From: JAJDTQ01 sp965204235
Lineage (GTDB): Bacteria; Desulfobacterota; Binatia; UBA9968; JAJDTQ01
NCBI GenBank assembly: GCA_965204235.1
Contig: OZ241979.1
Location: 2,232,001-2,296,000 of the forward strand
Direction of reading: 5' to 3'
Length of the DNA: 64,000 nucleotides
In this document: positions 24,602-33,856 of the stretch, in pieces
Numbering within the stretch: the first letter of the stretch is position 1
Layout of the letters: the number at the start of each line of letters is the position of its first letter
Notes under the pieces: model-generated
What the model saw: only the letters and a program-made list of their open reading frames with translations
Told to the model about the DNA's origin: nothing
Databases searched by the model: none
Translations under genes and position numbers: made by a program

Positions 24602-25798
24602 TCAGAGGCTCTTGATCTGGTCGAGGTAACCGTCGTAGTTGCGGCTGACCTCGGCCAACGAGTCCCCGCCGAACTTCTCCAGGAACGCCCGCGCGAGCTC
24701 GAAGGAGACGATGGCCTCCCCGATGACCGCGGCCGCGGGGGCCGAGCAGACGTCGGACCGCTCCACCGATGCGTCCTCCGGCTCCTTGGTGTCGAGGTTG
24801 ACCGACCGGAGCGGACTCATGAGCGTGGATATGGGCTTCATCGCCACCCGGACGACCAACGGCGCGCCGGTGGTCATGCCGCCTTCCAGTCCGCCCGCGT
24901 TGTTGCTGCCGCGAAAGAAGTCAGTGGGCTGCATACGCGGCTTGCTGTCGGTGATCATATGCCGCGGGTCGTAGAAGATCTCGTCGTGCACCTCGGAGCC
25001 CCGCCGCCGGGCCATGTCGAACCCGCGGCCGACCTCCACCCCCTTCATGGCCTGGATGCTCATGAGGCTTTGGGCCAGCCTGCCATCGAGCTTCCGGTCC
25101 CAGTGCACGTGGCTCCCCAGGCCCGGCGGGACGCCGGTGGCCACCACCTCGAAGACCCCGCCCAGGGTGTCCCCCTGCTTCTTGCACTCGTCGATGATCG
25201 CGATGGCCTCCTTCTCGGCTTCCGGGTCCGCCATGCGCACGGGCGAGTCCTCGGCCAACTCGAATATCTCGTCGTAGCTCTTGCCGTCCACGTCCGACTC
25301 GACCCCCCCGAGGGAGCGCAGGTAACCCCTCACCTTCACCGAGAACGGCGCCATCAACTGCTTGCAGAACGAGCCCACCGCCACGCGTGACACGGTCTCC
25401 CGGGCGCTGGCCCGCTCCAGCACGTTGCGGATGTCCGAATGGCCGTACTTGAAGACGCCGGTGAGGTCCGCGTGGCCCGGACGCGGCTTCTTGACCGCGA
25501 TGGCCTGCCCCGCGTCCTCCGCGTAGGGCGACATCTTCTTCGTCCAGTTCTTCCAGTCGCGGTTGTCGATGCCGAAGGTCACCGGCGAGCCCAGGGTCTT
25601 GCCCCAGCGGAGACCGGACCGCACCTGCACCTCGTCCTTCTCGATGAGCATCCGGCCGCCCCGTCCGTAGCCCTGCTGGCGCCGCCACAGGTCGTGGTTG
25701 ACCTTCTCCACGTCGATGTCGAACCCCGCGGGCACCCCTTCGATGATGGTGGTGAGGCACGGGCCATGGGACTCGCCTGCGGTGAAATAGCGCAACAT
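24602..25798 (-). CDS. aroC: Chorismate synthase
   Basis: The 398-residue FMN-dependent enzyme makes chorismate from EPSP. Diagnostic segments are MLRYFTAGESHGP, RPGHADLTGVFKYGHSDIRNVLERASARETVSRVA, SHVHWDRKLDGRLAQSLMSI and NNAGGLEGGMTTGAPLVVRVAMKPIST. It is slightly longer than E. coli AroC because of the WKNWTKKMSPYAEDAGQA segment, which is common in the longer bacterial form. It is the first gene of a minus-strand aro cluster (aroC, aroK, aroB, aroQ); the DAHP synthase gene is about 17 kb away at 42580. Confidence 0.97.
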   Translation of the reverse strand: MLRYFTAGESHGPCLTTIIEGVPAGFDIDVEKVNHDLWRRQQGYGRGGRMLIEKDEVQVRSGLRWGKTLGSPVTFGIDNRDWKNWTKKMSPYAEDAGQAIAVKKPRPGHADLTGVFKYGHSDIRNVLERASARETVSRVAVGSFCKQLMAPFSVKVRGYLRSLGGVESDVDGKSYDEIFELAEDSPVRMADPEAEKEAIAIIDECKKQGDTLGGVFEVVATGVPPGLGSHVHWDRKLDGRLAQSLMSIQAMKGVEVGRGFDMARRRGSEVHDEIFYDPRHMITDSKPRMQPTDFFRGSNNAGGLEGGMTTGAPLVVRVAMKPISTLMSPLRSVNLDTKEPEDASVERSDVCSAPAAAVIGEAIVSFELARAFLEKFGGDSLAEVSRNYDGYLDQIKSL

Positions 25799-25912
25799 CG
25801 TTCCAAATCCGGCGCTTCAGGATTTCGCGCGGGTCGTCACACCCCCCGCCCACACGATGAGACCCGACTCTCCCCTTGCTATCCCCGGTTTGGCGCCGCG
25901 AAGAACTCCGAT

Positions 25913-26091
25913 TCCCTCCCCCCTTGAGGGGGAGGGTTAGGGTGGGGGGTCCTCAGTGCCACCGGATCGACCGGCGCCAGCACCAACGGACAGACAGCTA
26001 AAGCAGGTTGGGCCAGTCCGTGTAAAGGACTGCCCCCCCTCAGCCCCGCCGAACCCCCCACCCTGTCCCTCCCCCTCAAGGGGGGAGGGGA
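25913..26091. repeat. Inverted-repeat element between aroC and atpC
   Basis: Arms at 25913-25950 and 26053-26091 are imperfect inverted copies (CCCCCTTGAGGGGGAGGG core followed by GGGTGGGGGG), separated by about 100 bases without a gene. Each arm itself contains a smaller palindrome. This has the shape of a miniature inverted-repeat element. The remaining sequence up to atpC and aroC shows nothing further. Confidence 0.7.
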
Positions 26092-26190
26092 CGCTAGGCC
26101 GTGAAAGCCTGCCATACGAAAGCCTGAAGAGCCGATTTTCGAGACCTGTAGCAGAGACCACCGCCGATTGTCGCAACGGCAACGGGCCGG

Positions 26191-26601
26191 TCAGCGCCGG
26201 CCTGCGGTATCGAGTCTCACGACCGCCCTTTGCAGGGCGGCTCTGGCCGCGGCCAGTGCGTCTTCGTCCACTCCGTCGCTCGCATCGAGGGTGCGCTCGG
26301 CCCTGGCGCGGGCCTCTTCGGCCCTGGCGGTGTCGATCTCGTGGGGGAACTCCGCGGCGTTGGCCAGCACGGTCACCACGTTGTCGAGCACCTCGGCGTA
26401 CCCTCCGGCCACGGTGACCACCGCGTTCGCGCCGGACTTCCGGTAGCTGAGCTGGCCGGTCTCCAGGGTGGTCATCAGCGCGGCGTGGTCGGGCAGGATG
26501 CCGAGCTGGCCGAGGGGCCCGGGCGCAGTCAACTCGTCCACCTGCTCTTCGAGCACGAGGCGGACCGGCGTCACCACCTTCAGTGATATGCTGTCGGCCA
26601 T
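26191..26601 (-). CDS. atpC: ATP synthase F1 subunit epsilon
   Basis: The 136-residue central-stalk subunit has the usual beta-barrel domain (SISLKVVTPVRLVLEEQVDELTAPGPLGQLGILPDHAALMTTLETGQL) and a two-helix C-terminal domain (DTARAEEARARAERTL). The helical part ends at RAVVRLDTAGRR. It begins 3 bases after the atpD stop and is the last gene of the operon. Confidence 0.96.
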   Translation of the reverse strand: MADSISLKVVTPVRLVLEEQVDELTAPGPLGQLGILPDHAALMTTLETGQLSYRKSGANAVVTVAGGYAEVLDNVVTVLANAAEFPHEIDTARAEEARARAERTLDASDGVDEDALAAARAALQRAVVRLDTAGRR

Positions 26602-26604
26602 GAC

Positions 26605-28014
26605 CTACTCGGCGGCGAGCCTTCGTCCCTTCTCGACCGCGCTCTCCATGGTGCCGACCATGTAGAAAGCCTGCTCGGGCAGGTCGTCGTGCCTGCCGTC
26701 CACGATGGCCTTGAAGCCTTCGATGGTGTCCTTGAGCTCCACATAGACCCCCGGCGAGCCGGTGAACACTTCCGCCACGTGGAACGGCTGCGAGAGGAAG
26801 CGCTGCACCTTCCGCGCCCGGGCCACCGTCAGCTTGTCCTCCTCGGAGAGCTCGTCCATGCCCAGGATGGCGATGATGTCCTGCAGGTCCTTGTAGCGCT
26901 GGAGGATCGCCTGCACCCGGCGCGCCACCTCGTAGTGCTCGTCCCCCACCACCCGCGGGTCCAGGATCCGCGACGTGGAGTCGAGGGGGTCCACCGCCGG
27001 ATAGATGCCCAGCTCGGCGATCTGCCGGGACAGGACCGTGGTGGCGTCCAGGTGCGAGAACGTGGTGGCCGGGGCCGGGTCGGTCAGGTCGTCCGCGGGC
27101 ACGTAGATGGCCTGCACCGAGGTGATGGAGCCCTTGCGGGTGGAGGTGATCCGCTCCTGCAGTTCGCCCAGGTCGGTGGCCAGCGTGGGCTGGTAACCCA
27201 CCGCGGAGGGCATGCGGCCCAGCAGCGTCGAGACTTCCGAGTTGGCCTGGGTGAAGCGGAAGATGTTGTCGATGAAGAGCAGGACGTCCCGCCCCTCCTC
27301 GTCCCGGAAGTACTCGGCCATGGTCAACGCCGACAGCGCGACCCGGGCGCGGGCGCCCGGCGGCTCGTTCATCTGCCCGTACACCAGCGTGGTCTTGTCG
27401 ATGACGCCCGACTCCTTCATCTCCAGCCAGAGGTCGTTCCCTTCGCGGGTGCGTTCGCCCACGCCGCCGAACACCGAGTAGCCGCCGTGCTTCATGGCGA
27501 GGTTGTTGATGAGCTCCATGAGGATGACGGTCTTGCCCACGCCGGCGCCGCCGAACAGGCCGATCTTTCCGCCCCGGGCGTAGGGCGCCAGCAGATCCAC
27601 CACTTTGATTCCGGTCTCGAACGCCTGCACCTGGGTCGCCTGATCGACGAAGGGCGGCGCCTCGCGGTGGATGGGGAAGTGCTGCTCGGCTTCGATGGGC
27701 GCGCCTTCGTCCACCGGCTCGCCCACCACGTTCAGGATGCGCCCCAGCGTCTTCTCGCCCACCGGCACGCTGATGCCGGCCCCAGTGTCCATGGCGTCCA
27801 TGCCGCGGACCAGCCCCTCGGTGGAGTCCATGGCGATGCAGCGCACGGTGTTCTCGCCCAGGTGCTGCGCCACCTCCACCACCAGGTTCCATTCCCGGTC
27901 GTCGATAGCCTTGTTGCTGACCTTGATGGCGTTGTAGATCGGCGGCAGGTAGCCGTCGGGAAACTCCACGTCGATGACGGCCCCCAGGACCTGCGTAATT
28001 TTGCCCGTTCTCAT
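26605..28014 (-). CDS. atpD: ATP synthase F1 subunit beta
   Basis: The 469-residue catalytic subunit starts MRTGKITQVLGAVIDVEFP behind GGAGGA. Walker A is GGAGVGKTVILMELINN, the catalytic Glu is in GVGERTREGNDLW, Walker B is DVLLFIDNIFRFTQA, and the DELSEED region is present as MDELSEEDKL. All catalytic residues are intact. Its start is 38 bases after atpG. Confidence 0.98.
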   Translation of the reverse strand: MRTGKITQVLGAVIDVEFPDGYLPPIYNAIKVSNKAIDDREWNLVVEVAQHLGENTVRCIAMDSTEGLVRGMDAMDTGAGISVPVGEKTLGRILNVVGEPVDEGAPIEAEQHFPIHREAPPFVDQATQVQAFETGIKVVDLLAPYARGGKIGLFGGAGVGKTVILMELINNLAMKHGGYSVFGGVGERTREGNDLWLEMKESGVIDKTTLVYGQMNEPPGARARVALSALTMAEYFRDEEGRDVLLFIDNIFRFTQANSEVSTLLGRMPSAVGYQPTLATDLGELQERITSTRKGSITSVQAIYVPADDLTDPAPATTFSHLDATTVLSRQIAELGIYPAVDPLDSTSRILDPRVVGDEHYEVARRVQAILQRYKDLQDIIAILGMDELSEEDKLTVARARKVQRFLSQPFHVAEVFTGSPGVYVELKDTIEGFKAIVDGRHDDLPEQAFYMVGTMESAVEKGRRLAAE

Positions 28015-28052
28015 GGTGTCTTCGTCCTCCGTTCCCTGGTGCGGGACATGCG

Positions 28053-28910
28053 TCAACTGAGCGCTTCCCCGGTGGAGATCACCTCCAGCAGCTCCTTGGT
28101 GATGGCCGCCTGCCGCGCCCGGTTCATCTGGAGGGTGAGGTCGCTGATGAGGTCGGAAGCGTTGTTGGTGGCGGACTCCATGGCGGTCATGCGCGCGCCG
28201 TGCTCCCCGGCTGCGGCTTCCAGCAACCCCTGATAGACCTGGACCTCCACGCTCTTGGGCAGCAGGACCGAGAGCAGGTCGCCGATGCCCGGTTCCAGCA
28301 GGTACTCGGTCAGACGCTGCTCCTCGTCCGCTTCCGAAGGCGCCACGGGAATGATCCGGGCGGCCGTGGGAACCTGTGTCAGGGCCGAGCGGAACCGGCT
28401 GTAGATCATGTAGGCGGCGTCGGATTCACCGCCCAGGAAACGCGCCATGAGGCGGTCCGCGGTCACCGCCGCGGTCTCGTCCGCGGACTTGCCCCACGTC
28501 ACCGGGCCGTCGTCCATGGCGGCCGCGCCGCGCCGGCGGAAATACTCCGCGCCCTTGCGTCCCACGAACCGGAACGAGGCTTCCTTCTCCCGATGGTCCG
28601 CGAGGAAGCCCTCGGCCATGCGGACCACGTTGCTGTTGTAGGCACCGCACAGGCCCCGGTCCGTGGTGACCAGGAGCACGTCGATGCGCTTCTCCTCCCG
28701 CTCGACCAGCAGCGGATGGCTTTCCTCCGAGACCCTCGCGGACAGGTTCGACAAGAGCTCGCGCATCTTCTCGGCGTACGGCCGCGCCCGTATCACCGCG
28801 TCGTGGGCCCGCCGCAGCTTGGCCGCGGCCACCATCTTCATGGCCTTGGTGATCTGCTGCGTGTTGCGAACAGACCCGATGCGCTTCCTTATGTCCTTGA
28901 GGGAGGGCAC
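28053..28910 (-). CDS. atpG: ATP synthase F1 subunit gamma
   Basis: The 285-residue rotor subunit has the conserved N-terminal coiled coil (MPSLKDIRKRIGSVRNTQQITKAMKMVAAAKLRRA), the central TTDRGLCGAYNSNVVR strand and the C-terminal helix GARMTAMESATNNASDLISDLTLQMNRARQAAITKELLEVISTGEAL. The gene starts on the base next to the atpA stop. Length is normal. Confidence 0.97.
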   Translation of the reverse strand: MPSLKDIRKRIGSVRNTQQITKAMKMVAAAKLRRAHDAVIRARPYAEKMRELLSNLSARVSEESHPLLVEREEKRIDVLLVTTDRGLCGAYNSNVVRMAEGFLADHREKEASFRFVGRKGAEYFRRRGAAAMDDGPVTWGKSADETAAVTADRLMARFLGGESDAAYMIYSRFRSALTQVPTAARIIPVAPSEADEEQRLTEYLLEPGIGDLLSVLLPKSVEVQVYQGLLEAAAGEHGARMTAMESATNNASDLISDLTLQMNRARQAAITKELLEVISTGEALS

Positions 28911-30419
28911 TTACGCCTGGAACCGCCGGTTGAATTCCTGCAGCGCCTTCTCCGCCCTGCCCTTGACGTCGTCGTCGATCTGGCGCTTCTCCACGATGGC
29001 CGGGAACAGGTCGGGGTGTTGCGACTCGACGAACTCGAACAGCTCGTCCTCGTACCGGACCAGCTCTTCGGGGGCCACGCCGTCCACGAAACCGTTGGTG
29101 CCCGCGTAGATGATGAGGACCTGCCGCTCCACCGCCATGGGCCGATACTGTCCCTGCTTGAGGATCTCCACGAGCCGGCTGCCGCGGGCGATCTGCCGCT
29201 GGGTGGCCGTGTCGAGGTCGGACCCGAACTGGGCGAAGGCGGCCATCTCGCGGTATTGCGCGAGGTCCAGCCGAAGCCCGCCCGCGACCTGCTTCATGGC
29301 CCGGATCTGGGCGTTGCCGCCGACCCGGGAAACCGACAGGCCGACGTTGATGGCCGGGCGCACCCCCGAATAGAAGAGGTCGGTCTCGAGGTAGATCTGG
29401 CCGTCGGTGATGGAGATGACGTTGGTGGGGACGTAGGCGGAGACGTCGCCCGCCTGGGTCTCGATGATCGGCAAGGCGGTCAGCGAGCCGCCGCCCTGGT
29501 CGTCGCTCATCTTGGCCGCCCGTTCCAGCAGCCGGGAATGCAGGTAGAAGACGTCGCCCGGAAAGGCCTCGCGGCCCGGCGGGCGGCGCAGCAGCAGGGA
29601 GAGCTGCCGGTAGGCCACGGCGTGCTTGGAGAGGTCGTCGTAGATGGCCAGCGCGTGGCCGCCGTTGTCGCGGATGTGCTCGCCCATGGTGCAGCCGCTG
29701 TAGGGAGCGATGTACTGGAGCGGGGCCGATTCCGAGGCCGCGGCCACCACGACGATGGTGTAGTCCATGGCGCCGTGCTGCCGGAGTTGATCGACCACCT
29801 GGGCCACGGTGGAGCGTTTCTGGCCCACCGCCACGTAGATGCAGGTGACGTCGCCGCCCTTCTGGTTGATGATCGTGTCGATGCAGACCGCGGTCTTCCC
29901 GGTCTGCCGGTCCCCGATGATGAGCTCCCGCTGGCCTCGTCCGATGGGGATCATGGAGTCGATGGCCTTGAGTCCCGTCTGCAACGGCTCGGTCACGGGT
30001 TGGCGCGCGACGATGCCCGGGGCCTTGAGCTCGATCCTGCGCCGCTCCGCGGCTTCGATGGGGCCCCGGCCGTCGATGGGCTCTCCGAGCGGGGACACCA
30101 CCCGGCCCCTCAGCGCGTCGCCCACCGGGACCTCGACGATGCGGCCGGTGCGGTTGACGCGGTCCCCTTCCTTGATGAGGTGCGAATCGCCGAACAGCGC
30201 GGCGCCGACGTTGTCCTGCTCGAGGTTCAGCGCCATGCCGAACACGTTGTCGGGAAACTCCAGGAGCTCTCCGGCCGCGGCGTTGTCCAGACCGTAGATG
30301 CGGGCGATGCCGTCGCCGGTGGACAGGACGGTCCCGACCTCTTCGACCTTCACGGCCTTGTCGTAGTCTTCGATCTGCTTCTTGATGATGCTGGTTATCT
30401 CGGCCGTCCCGATCTCCAT
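28911..30419 (-). CDS. atpA: ATP synthase F1 subunit alpha
   Basis: The 502-residue non-catalytic nucleotide-binding subunit shows the N-terminal membrane-proximal helix (TAEITSIIKKQIEDYDKA), VSPLGEPIDGRGPI, the P-loop GDRQTGKTAVCIDTI, and the arginine-finger region ISITDGQIYLETDLFYSGVRPAINVGLSVSRVGG. It ends with the usual helical bundle (FNRRFQA). Normal length, no oddities. Confidence 0.98.
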   Translation of the reverse strand: MEIGTAEITSIIKKQIEDYDKAVKVEEVGTVLSTGDGIARIYGLDNAAAGELLEFPDNVFGMALNLEQDNVGAALFGDSHLIKEGDRVNRTGRIVEVPVGDALRGRVVSPLGEPIDGRGPIEAAERRRIELKAPGIVARQPVTEPLQTGLKAIDSMIPIGRGQRELIIGDRQTGKTAVCIDTIINQKGGDVTCIYVAVGQKRSTVAQVVDQLRQHGAMDYTIVVVAAASESAPLQYIAPYSGCTMGEHIRDNGGHALAIYDDLSKHAVAYRQLSLLLRRPPGREAFPGDVFYLHSRLLERAAKMSDDQGGGSLTALPIIETQAGDVSAYVPTNVISITDGQIYLETDLFYSGVRPAINVGLSVSRVGGNAQIRAMKQVAGGLRLDLAQYREMAAFAQFGSDLDTATQRQIARGSRLVEILKQGQYRPMAVERQVLIIYAGTNGFVDGVAPEELVRYEDELFEFVESQHPDLFPAIVEKRQIDDDVKGRAEKALQEFNRRFQA

Positions 30420-30446
30420 TGCTCGCTCCTTGAACGTCGCGCCCGG

Positions 30447-30983
30447 TTAGTAGGACCGTTCGATGCTCTGCCTGAGGCTCTGGAGCTGGGTGCGCACGCT
30501 CCCGTCATAGACCTTGCCGCCGACCTCGACGATGACGCCGCCGATGATGGCGGGGTCCACCACTTCCGTGAGCATGGCGGTCTTGCCGCTCATCCGGCTG
30601 ACCACCGCGGCAAGGCTTTCGCGCCGCTCCTCGCCCAAGGGTTCGGACACCACCACCTTCGCGTTGACCCGGCCCCGGGCGTCGTCCAGCAGTCTGTGGT
30701 AGTGGCGCGCCATGGAGGAAAGCCCGTCCAGCCGGTCCCGGGTCACCAGCAGCGAAAGGAAGTTCCTGGTGAGGTCCGAAAGCTCCAGGCGCGCCGCCAA
30801 CTCGGCGACGATGCTCTGGCGGCGGTCCTGGCTGAAGGCCGGGTTCCCCAACACGCTCTTGAGGTCGGGATGCCGATAGACTTCGAGACAGCGGTCGATT
30901 TCCGCACCGACGGCCTCCTCGCGGCCCGCGGCCAACTCGAAGACGGCTTTTGCGTAACGGCGGCTCAGTGTTCCTTCGATCAT
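30447..30983 (-). CDS. atpH: ATP synthase F1 subunit delta
   Basis: The 178-residue stator subunit starts MIEGTLSRRYAKAVFELA and has the central DLTRNFLSLLVTRDRLDGL and the C-terminal segment DPAIIGGVIVEVGGKVYDGSVRTQLQSLRQSI, all typical of OSCP/delta. It lies between atpF and atpA in the usual order. Confidence 0.96.
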   Translation of the reverse strand: MIEGTLSRRYAKAVFELAAGREEAVGAEIDRCLEVYRHPDLKSVLGNPAFSQDRRQSIVAELAARLELSDLTRNFLSLLVTRDRLDGLSSMARHYHRLLDDARGRVNAKVVVSEPLGEERRESLAAVVSRMSGKTAMLTEVVDPAIIGGVIVEVGGKVYDGSVRTQLQSLRQSIERSY

Positions 30984-31016
30984 GGGTGGTCAACCGCTCT
31001 CTCGCCATCGCGCGGG

Positions 31017-31559
31017 TCAGAGGTCCCGTATCCGCCGCGAGAAGTCCTCGACCATGCGGTCCTGGTCCGCGGCCGCCAAGTGTTGCCGGATCACTCGCGC
31101 CGCGGCCTCCTGGGCCAACGACGCGATCTCCCCGCGGATCTGCTGGCGCGCCATCTTGACTTCCTGTTCGGCCAGGAAGTCGGCGTCGGCTTTCAGCTTG
31201 GCCGCCGATTCTTCCGCCTCGGCCACGATCCGGGCTCGTTCGCGTTCGCCCTCGGCCCGCAGCCCCTCGCGTATCCGGGCGCGTTCCTCGTCGAGGACGT
31301 CCAGCAGTTCCCGGTACTTCCGCACGCGCCCAGCAGCGTCCTCCCGGGCCTGCTGCGCGGTCGCCACCGCCTCCACGAGCGTCTGGCGACGCTGCTTGAG
31401 GTGCTGTCTGAGCAGCGGAAGACCGAAACGTTTGACCAGGTAGGCGAAGATGAGGAAGTTGATCAGCGGGAACAGCAGGTCCGCGACGGAGGGCGCATAG
31501 GCTCCGTCTCCGGCAGCGGCCCACGCGGTGGACACCGTCATGCAGGCCAACGCGCTCAT
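31017..31559 (-). CDS. atpF: ATP synthase F0 subunit b
   Basis: The 180-residue protein has an N-terminal hydrophobic, signal-like stretch (MSALACMTVSTAWAAAGDG), a second membrane segment (LLFPLINFLIFAYLVKRFG) and a long charged coiled coil that forms the peripheral stalk. A cleavable or doubly hydrophobic N-terminus is typical of one of the two b subunits where b and b' occur together. The start overlaps the stop of the preceding b' gene (ATGA). Confidence 0.93.
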   Translation of the reverse strand: MSALACMTVSTAWAAAGDGAYAPSVADLLFPLINFLIFAYLVKRFGLPLLRQHLKQRRQTLVEAVATAQQAREDAAGRVRKYRELLDVLDEERARIREGLRAEGERERARIVAEAEESAAKLKADADFLAEQEVKMARQQIRGEIASLAQEAAARVIRQHLAAADQDRMVEDFSRRIRDL

Positions 31560-31984
31560 GTCAGCTTCCGGCCCAGGACCTTCTCCGCCATCTGGTGGGC
31601 GAGCGTCTCCGCGTTCTGCGCGGCTGCGCCGCGGGCGGCCTCCAGTTCCCTCCGGACTTCTTCGCGCATCTCCTGGAGCTTTCGGGCCGCGGCCTCACGG
31701 CCCTGGGAGAGGACCGCGTTGCGGGCCTTGAGCGCTTCCTCCCGGATCTCGCTCTTGATCGCCTCCCCTTCGGCGCGCGCGTCAGCGATGGCGGCGTCGT
31801 ATTGCGCTTGCAGTTCCCTGCCTTCCTCCGTCATGGAACGGGCTTCGGCATGGGTCCCCTCGGTCCTGCGCTCGCGTTCCGCCATCAACCGCCCAACGGG
31901 GCCGAAGAGGACCCGGTGCAAGATGCTCCAGAGGACCAGGAACAGGGCGATTTGGGCCACCAGGGAAAAGTCTATGCTGAACAT
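31556..31984 (-). CDS. ATP synthase F0 subunit b' (second b-type subunit)
   Basis: The 142-residue protein begins MFSIDFSLVAQIALFLVLWSILHRVLFGPVGRLMAERE, a single membrane anchor followed by an alanine/arginine/glutamate-rich coiled coil. It is the first gene of the operon and is read with atpF through a 4-base overlap, so the stalk should be a b/b' heterodimer. In Geobacter-type operons this gene is called atpX. The a and c subunit genes are not here and must lie elsewhere. Confidence 0.92.
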   Translation of the reverse strand: MFSIDFSLVAQIALFLVLWSILHRVLFGPVGRLMAERERRTEGTHAEARSMTEEGRELQAQYDAAIADARAEGEAIKSEIREEALKARNAVLSQGREAAARKLQEMREEVRRELEAARGAAAQNAETLAHQMAEKVLGRKLT

Positions 31985-32074
31985 GGATGGCTACGTGTTC
32001 GGTGCTTGCGACGCCGGGCTCGAACCGAATGCCCGCGTCAGTGGAATTCGGAGATGGCGTGAACCGCGGCCACC

Positions 32075-32104
32075 TGTATAACATCGGACCCGACCCCTTG
32101 TCAA
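32075..32104 (-). promoter_or_regulatory. Sigma-70-type promoter of the atp operon
   Basis: On the minus strand a perfect TTGACA (32104-32099) is followed after 18 bases by TATACA (32080-32075); a 17-base register gives TTATAC. It lies about 90 bases upstream of the first atp gene, in the gap after parB. This indicates that the ATP synthase genes have their own promoter rather than depending on parAB transcription. Confidence 0.65.
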
Positions 32105-32146
32105 AAGAGTGGGCGCGGGAGGGTCCATGGCGTCGGTCCGGCGCTG

Positions 32147-33010
32147 CTAACCGTTCCCCATCATCACGTTCGTGATGCGCTCCAGGTCGTCCTGGGAATA
32201 GTATTCGATCTCCAGCTTGCCCTTGTCGATGCCGGCCCGGTGCGCGAGCCTGACGCGGGTGCCGAGGCGGCGTTGCAACGTCTCGACCAGGCTCGACAGG
32301 TCCGGGTCCAGCCGGTCTTCGTTCCTGGTTCGCTTGCGCCTCTTGATCCGTTTGACCAGAGCCTCGGTCTCCCGGGTCGAGAGTCCCTTGCCCATGACCT
32401 CGCGCGCGGCCGCGGCCAACGCCGAGGGGTCTTCGATTCCCAGGAGGGCCCGGGCCTGGCCCGCGGCCAACTCACCGCGGCTGACGTGCCCCTTGATGTC
32501 GTCAGGCAAGGACAGGAGCCGCAGCGAGTTGGCCACCGCGGACCGGCTCCTTCCGACCTTCTCGGACACCTGCTCCTGGGTCAGGTCGAACCGTTCCTGT
32601 AGCCGTGCGAACGCCTCCGCTTCTTCCACGGGGTTCAGGTCCTCGCGCTGGAGGTTCTCGACCAGGGCCAGCAGCAACGAGTTCGGGTCGGCCGTCTCGT
32701 GGATGACGATGGGCACTTCCGAGAGACCCAACCTACGAGCCGCCCGCAGACGGCGTTCGCCTGCGATCAGCTCGTAGCCACCGGATCTGATGCGGACCAC
32801 CAGGGGTTGCAGCATGCCGCTGGCCTCGATAGAGTCGGCCAGCTCGTTGATCTTGCGGTCGTCGAAGACCCGCCGCGGCTGGTTCGGATTGGGAACGATC
32901 GACGAAGGATGGACTGTCGTAGGCGGAGCGTCCGGCCCGGGGTCCTGAACCACCGGCTCGCCTTTGGGAAGCAGGGCGTCAAGACCCCGCCCCAGTCTAT
33001 TCTTCTGCAT
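32147..33010 (-). CDS. parB: Chromosome-partitioning protein ParB
   Basis: The 287-residue parS-binding CTP switch protein contains the N-terminal ParA-interacting residues (MQKNRLGRGLDALLPKG), the nucleotide-binding ParB/Srx core (IVPNPNQPRRVFDD, LIAGERRLRAARRLGLSEVPIVI), NLQREDLNPVEEAEAF and the helix-turn-helix LTQEQVSEKVGRSRSAVANSLRLLSLP. A C-terminal dimerisation segment ends the protein. It overlaps the parA 3' end, so both are one unit. Three parS sites lie within 7 kb. Confidence 0.96.
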   Translation of the reverse strand: MQKNRLGRGLDALLPKGEPVVQDPGPDAPPTTVHPSSIVPNPNQPRRVFDDRKINELADSIEASGMLQPLVVRIRSGGYELIAGERRLRAARRLGLSEVPIVIHETADPNSLLLALVENLQREDLNPVEEAEAFARLQERFDLTQEQVSEKVGRSRSAVANSLRLLSLPDDIKGHVSRGELAAGQARALLGIEDPSALAAAAREVMGKGLSTRETEALVKRIKRRKRTRNEDRLDPDLSSLVETLQRRLGTRVRLAHRAGIDKGKLEIEYYSQDDLERITNVMMGNG

Positions 33011-33779
33011 GCCTGGGCTCCTTTCGACTCATCACTTCGGCAGCGAGACTCAGGTAACTCTGTGCTCCGGCGGAACGGGCGTCGTAGAGCAGCACCGGCT
33101 TTCCGTGGCTGGGACTTTCGCTCAGGCGAACGTTCCGGGGGATGACGGTCTCGAAGACGTGGTCGGGAAAATGGCTGCGAACGTCCTGGGCCACCTGGGC
33201 GGACAGGTTGCTGCGTCCATCATACATGCACAGGACCACGCCTTCGAGCTTCAGGCTCCGGTTGTAGGTGTCCTGAACGCGCTTCATGGTGTCCAGTACG
33301 GTGCTGAGGCCTTCGAGGGCGTAATACTCGCACTGGACGGGAACCAGCAACGAATCCGCAGCCACCAGAGCGTTGAGCGTGAGCAGCCCCACCGAAGGCG
33401 GACAATCCAGCAGGATGTAGTCGAACCGGTATCGGACCGTCTCCAGGGCGTGGCTGAGACGTTCGGTGCGGTCCTCCATGTCTATCATCCGGATCTCGGC
33501 GCCGACCAGGTCACGGGTGGCCGGCAGCATGAAGAGCCGCGCCATCCCGGTCGCGCAGAGCGCCTCGGTGACGAAACAGTCGTCGAGCATCACGTCGTAG
33601 ATGCTCTTGTTGAGGAACTCCCGATCAACGCCGAACCCCGTGGTGCTGTTGCCCTGCGGGTCCATGTCCACGACCAGGGTCCTCTTCTCGGCAACGGCCA
33701 GGGACGCGCCGAGGTTCACCGCAGTGGTGGTCTTCCCGACCCCTCCCTTCTGGTTGGCTATGGCGATGATTTTTGCCAA
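32997..33779 (-). CDS. parA: Chromosome-partitioning ATPase ParA/Soj
   Basis: The 260-residue deviant Walker ATPase starts MAKIIAIANQKGGVGKTTTAVNLGASLAV (the first Lys of the KGGVGKT box is the ParA signature). It has LVVDMDPQGNSTTGFG (Walker A') and FDYILLDCPPSVGLLTLNALVAAD (Walker B). It lacks an N-terminal helix-turn-helix, as expected for chromosomal Soj-type proteins. It overlaps parB by 14 bases and is preceded by a repeat-filled gap that holds a parS site. Confidence 0.97.
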   Translation of the reverse strand: MAKIIAIANQKGGVGKTTTAVNLGASLAVAEKRTLVVDMDPQGNSTTGFGVDREFLNKSIYDVMLDDCFVTEALCATGMARLFMLPATRDLVGAEIRMIDMEDRTERLSHALETVRYRFDYILLDCPPSVGLLTLNALVAADSLLVPVQCEYYALEGLSTVLDTMKRVQDTYNRSLKLEGVVLCMYDGRSNLSAQVAQDVRSHFPDHVFETVIPRNVRLSESPSHGKPVLLYDARSAGAQSYLSLAAEVMSRKEPRHAEE

Positions 33780-33856
33780 AAATCGTGATATTTCAATTGG
33801 TTACGTATCTATCACCGTTTGTTTTTAGCACGCGCCGCCCAGGAAGGGAAGCTCCG

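Noticed and set aside
28053..31984. Missing atpB, atpE and atpI taken as a deletion
   Set aside because: The order b'-b-delta-alpha-gamma-beta-epsilon without a and c is a normal arrangement in several lineages, where a and c are encoded at a second locus.
28200..32081. 1293-codon open frame on the plus strand across the atp operon
   Set aside because: It lies antisense to seven overlapping or adjacent atp genes. Its length is explained by high GC at third positions of the real genes.
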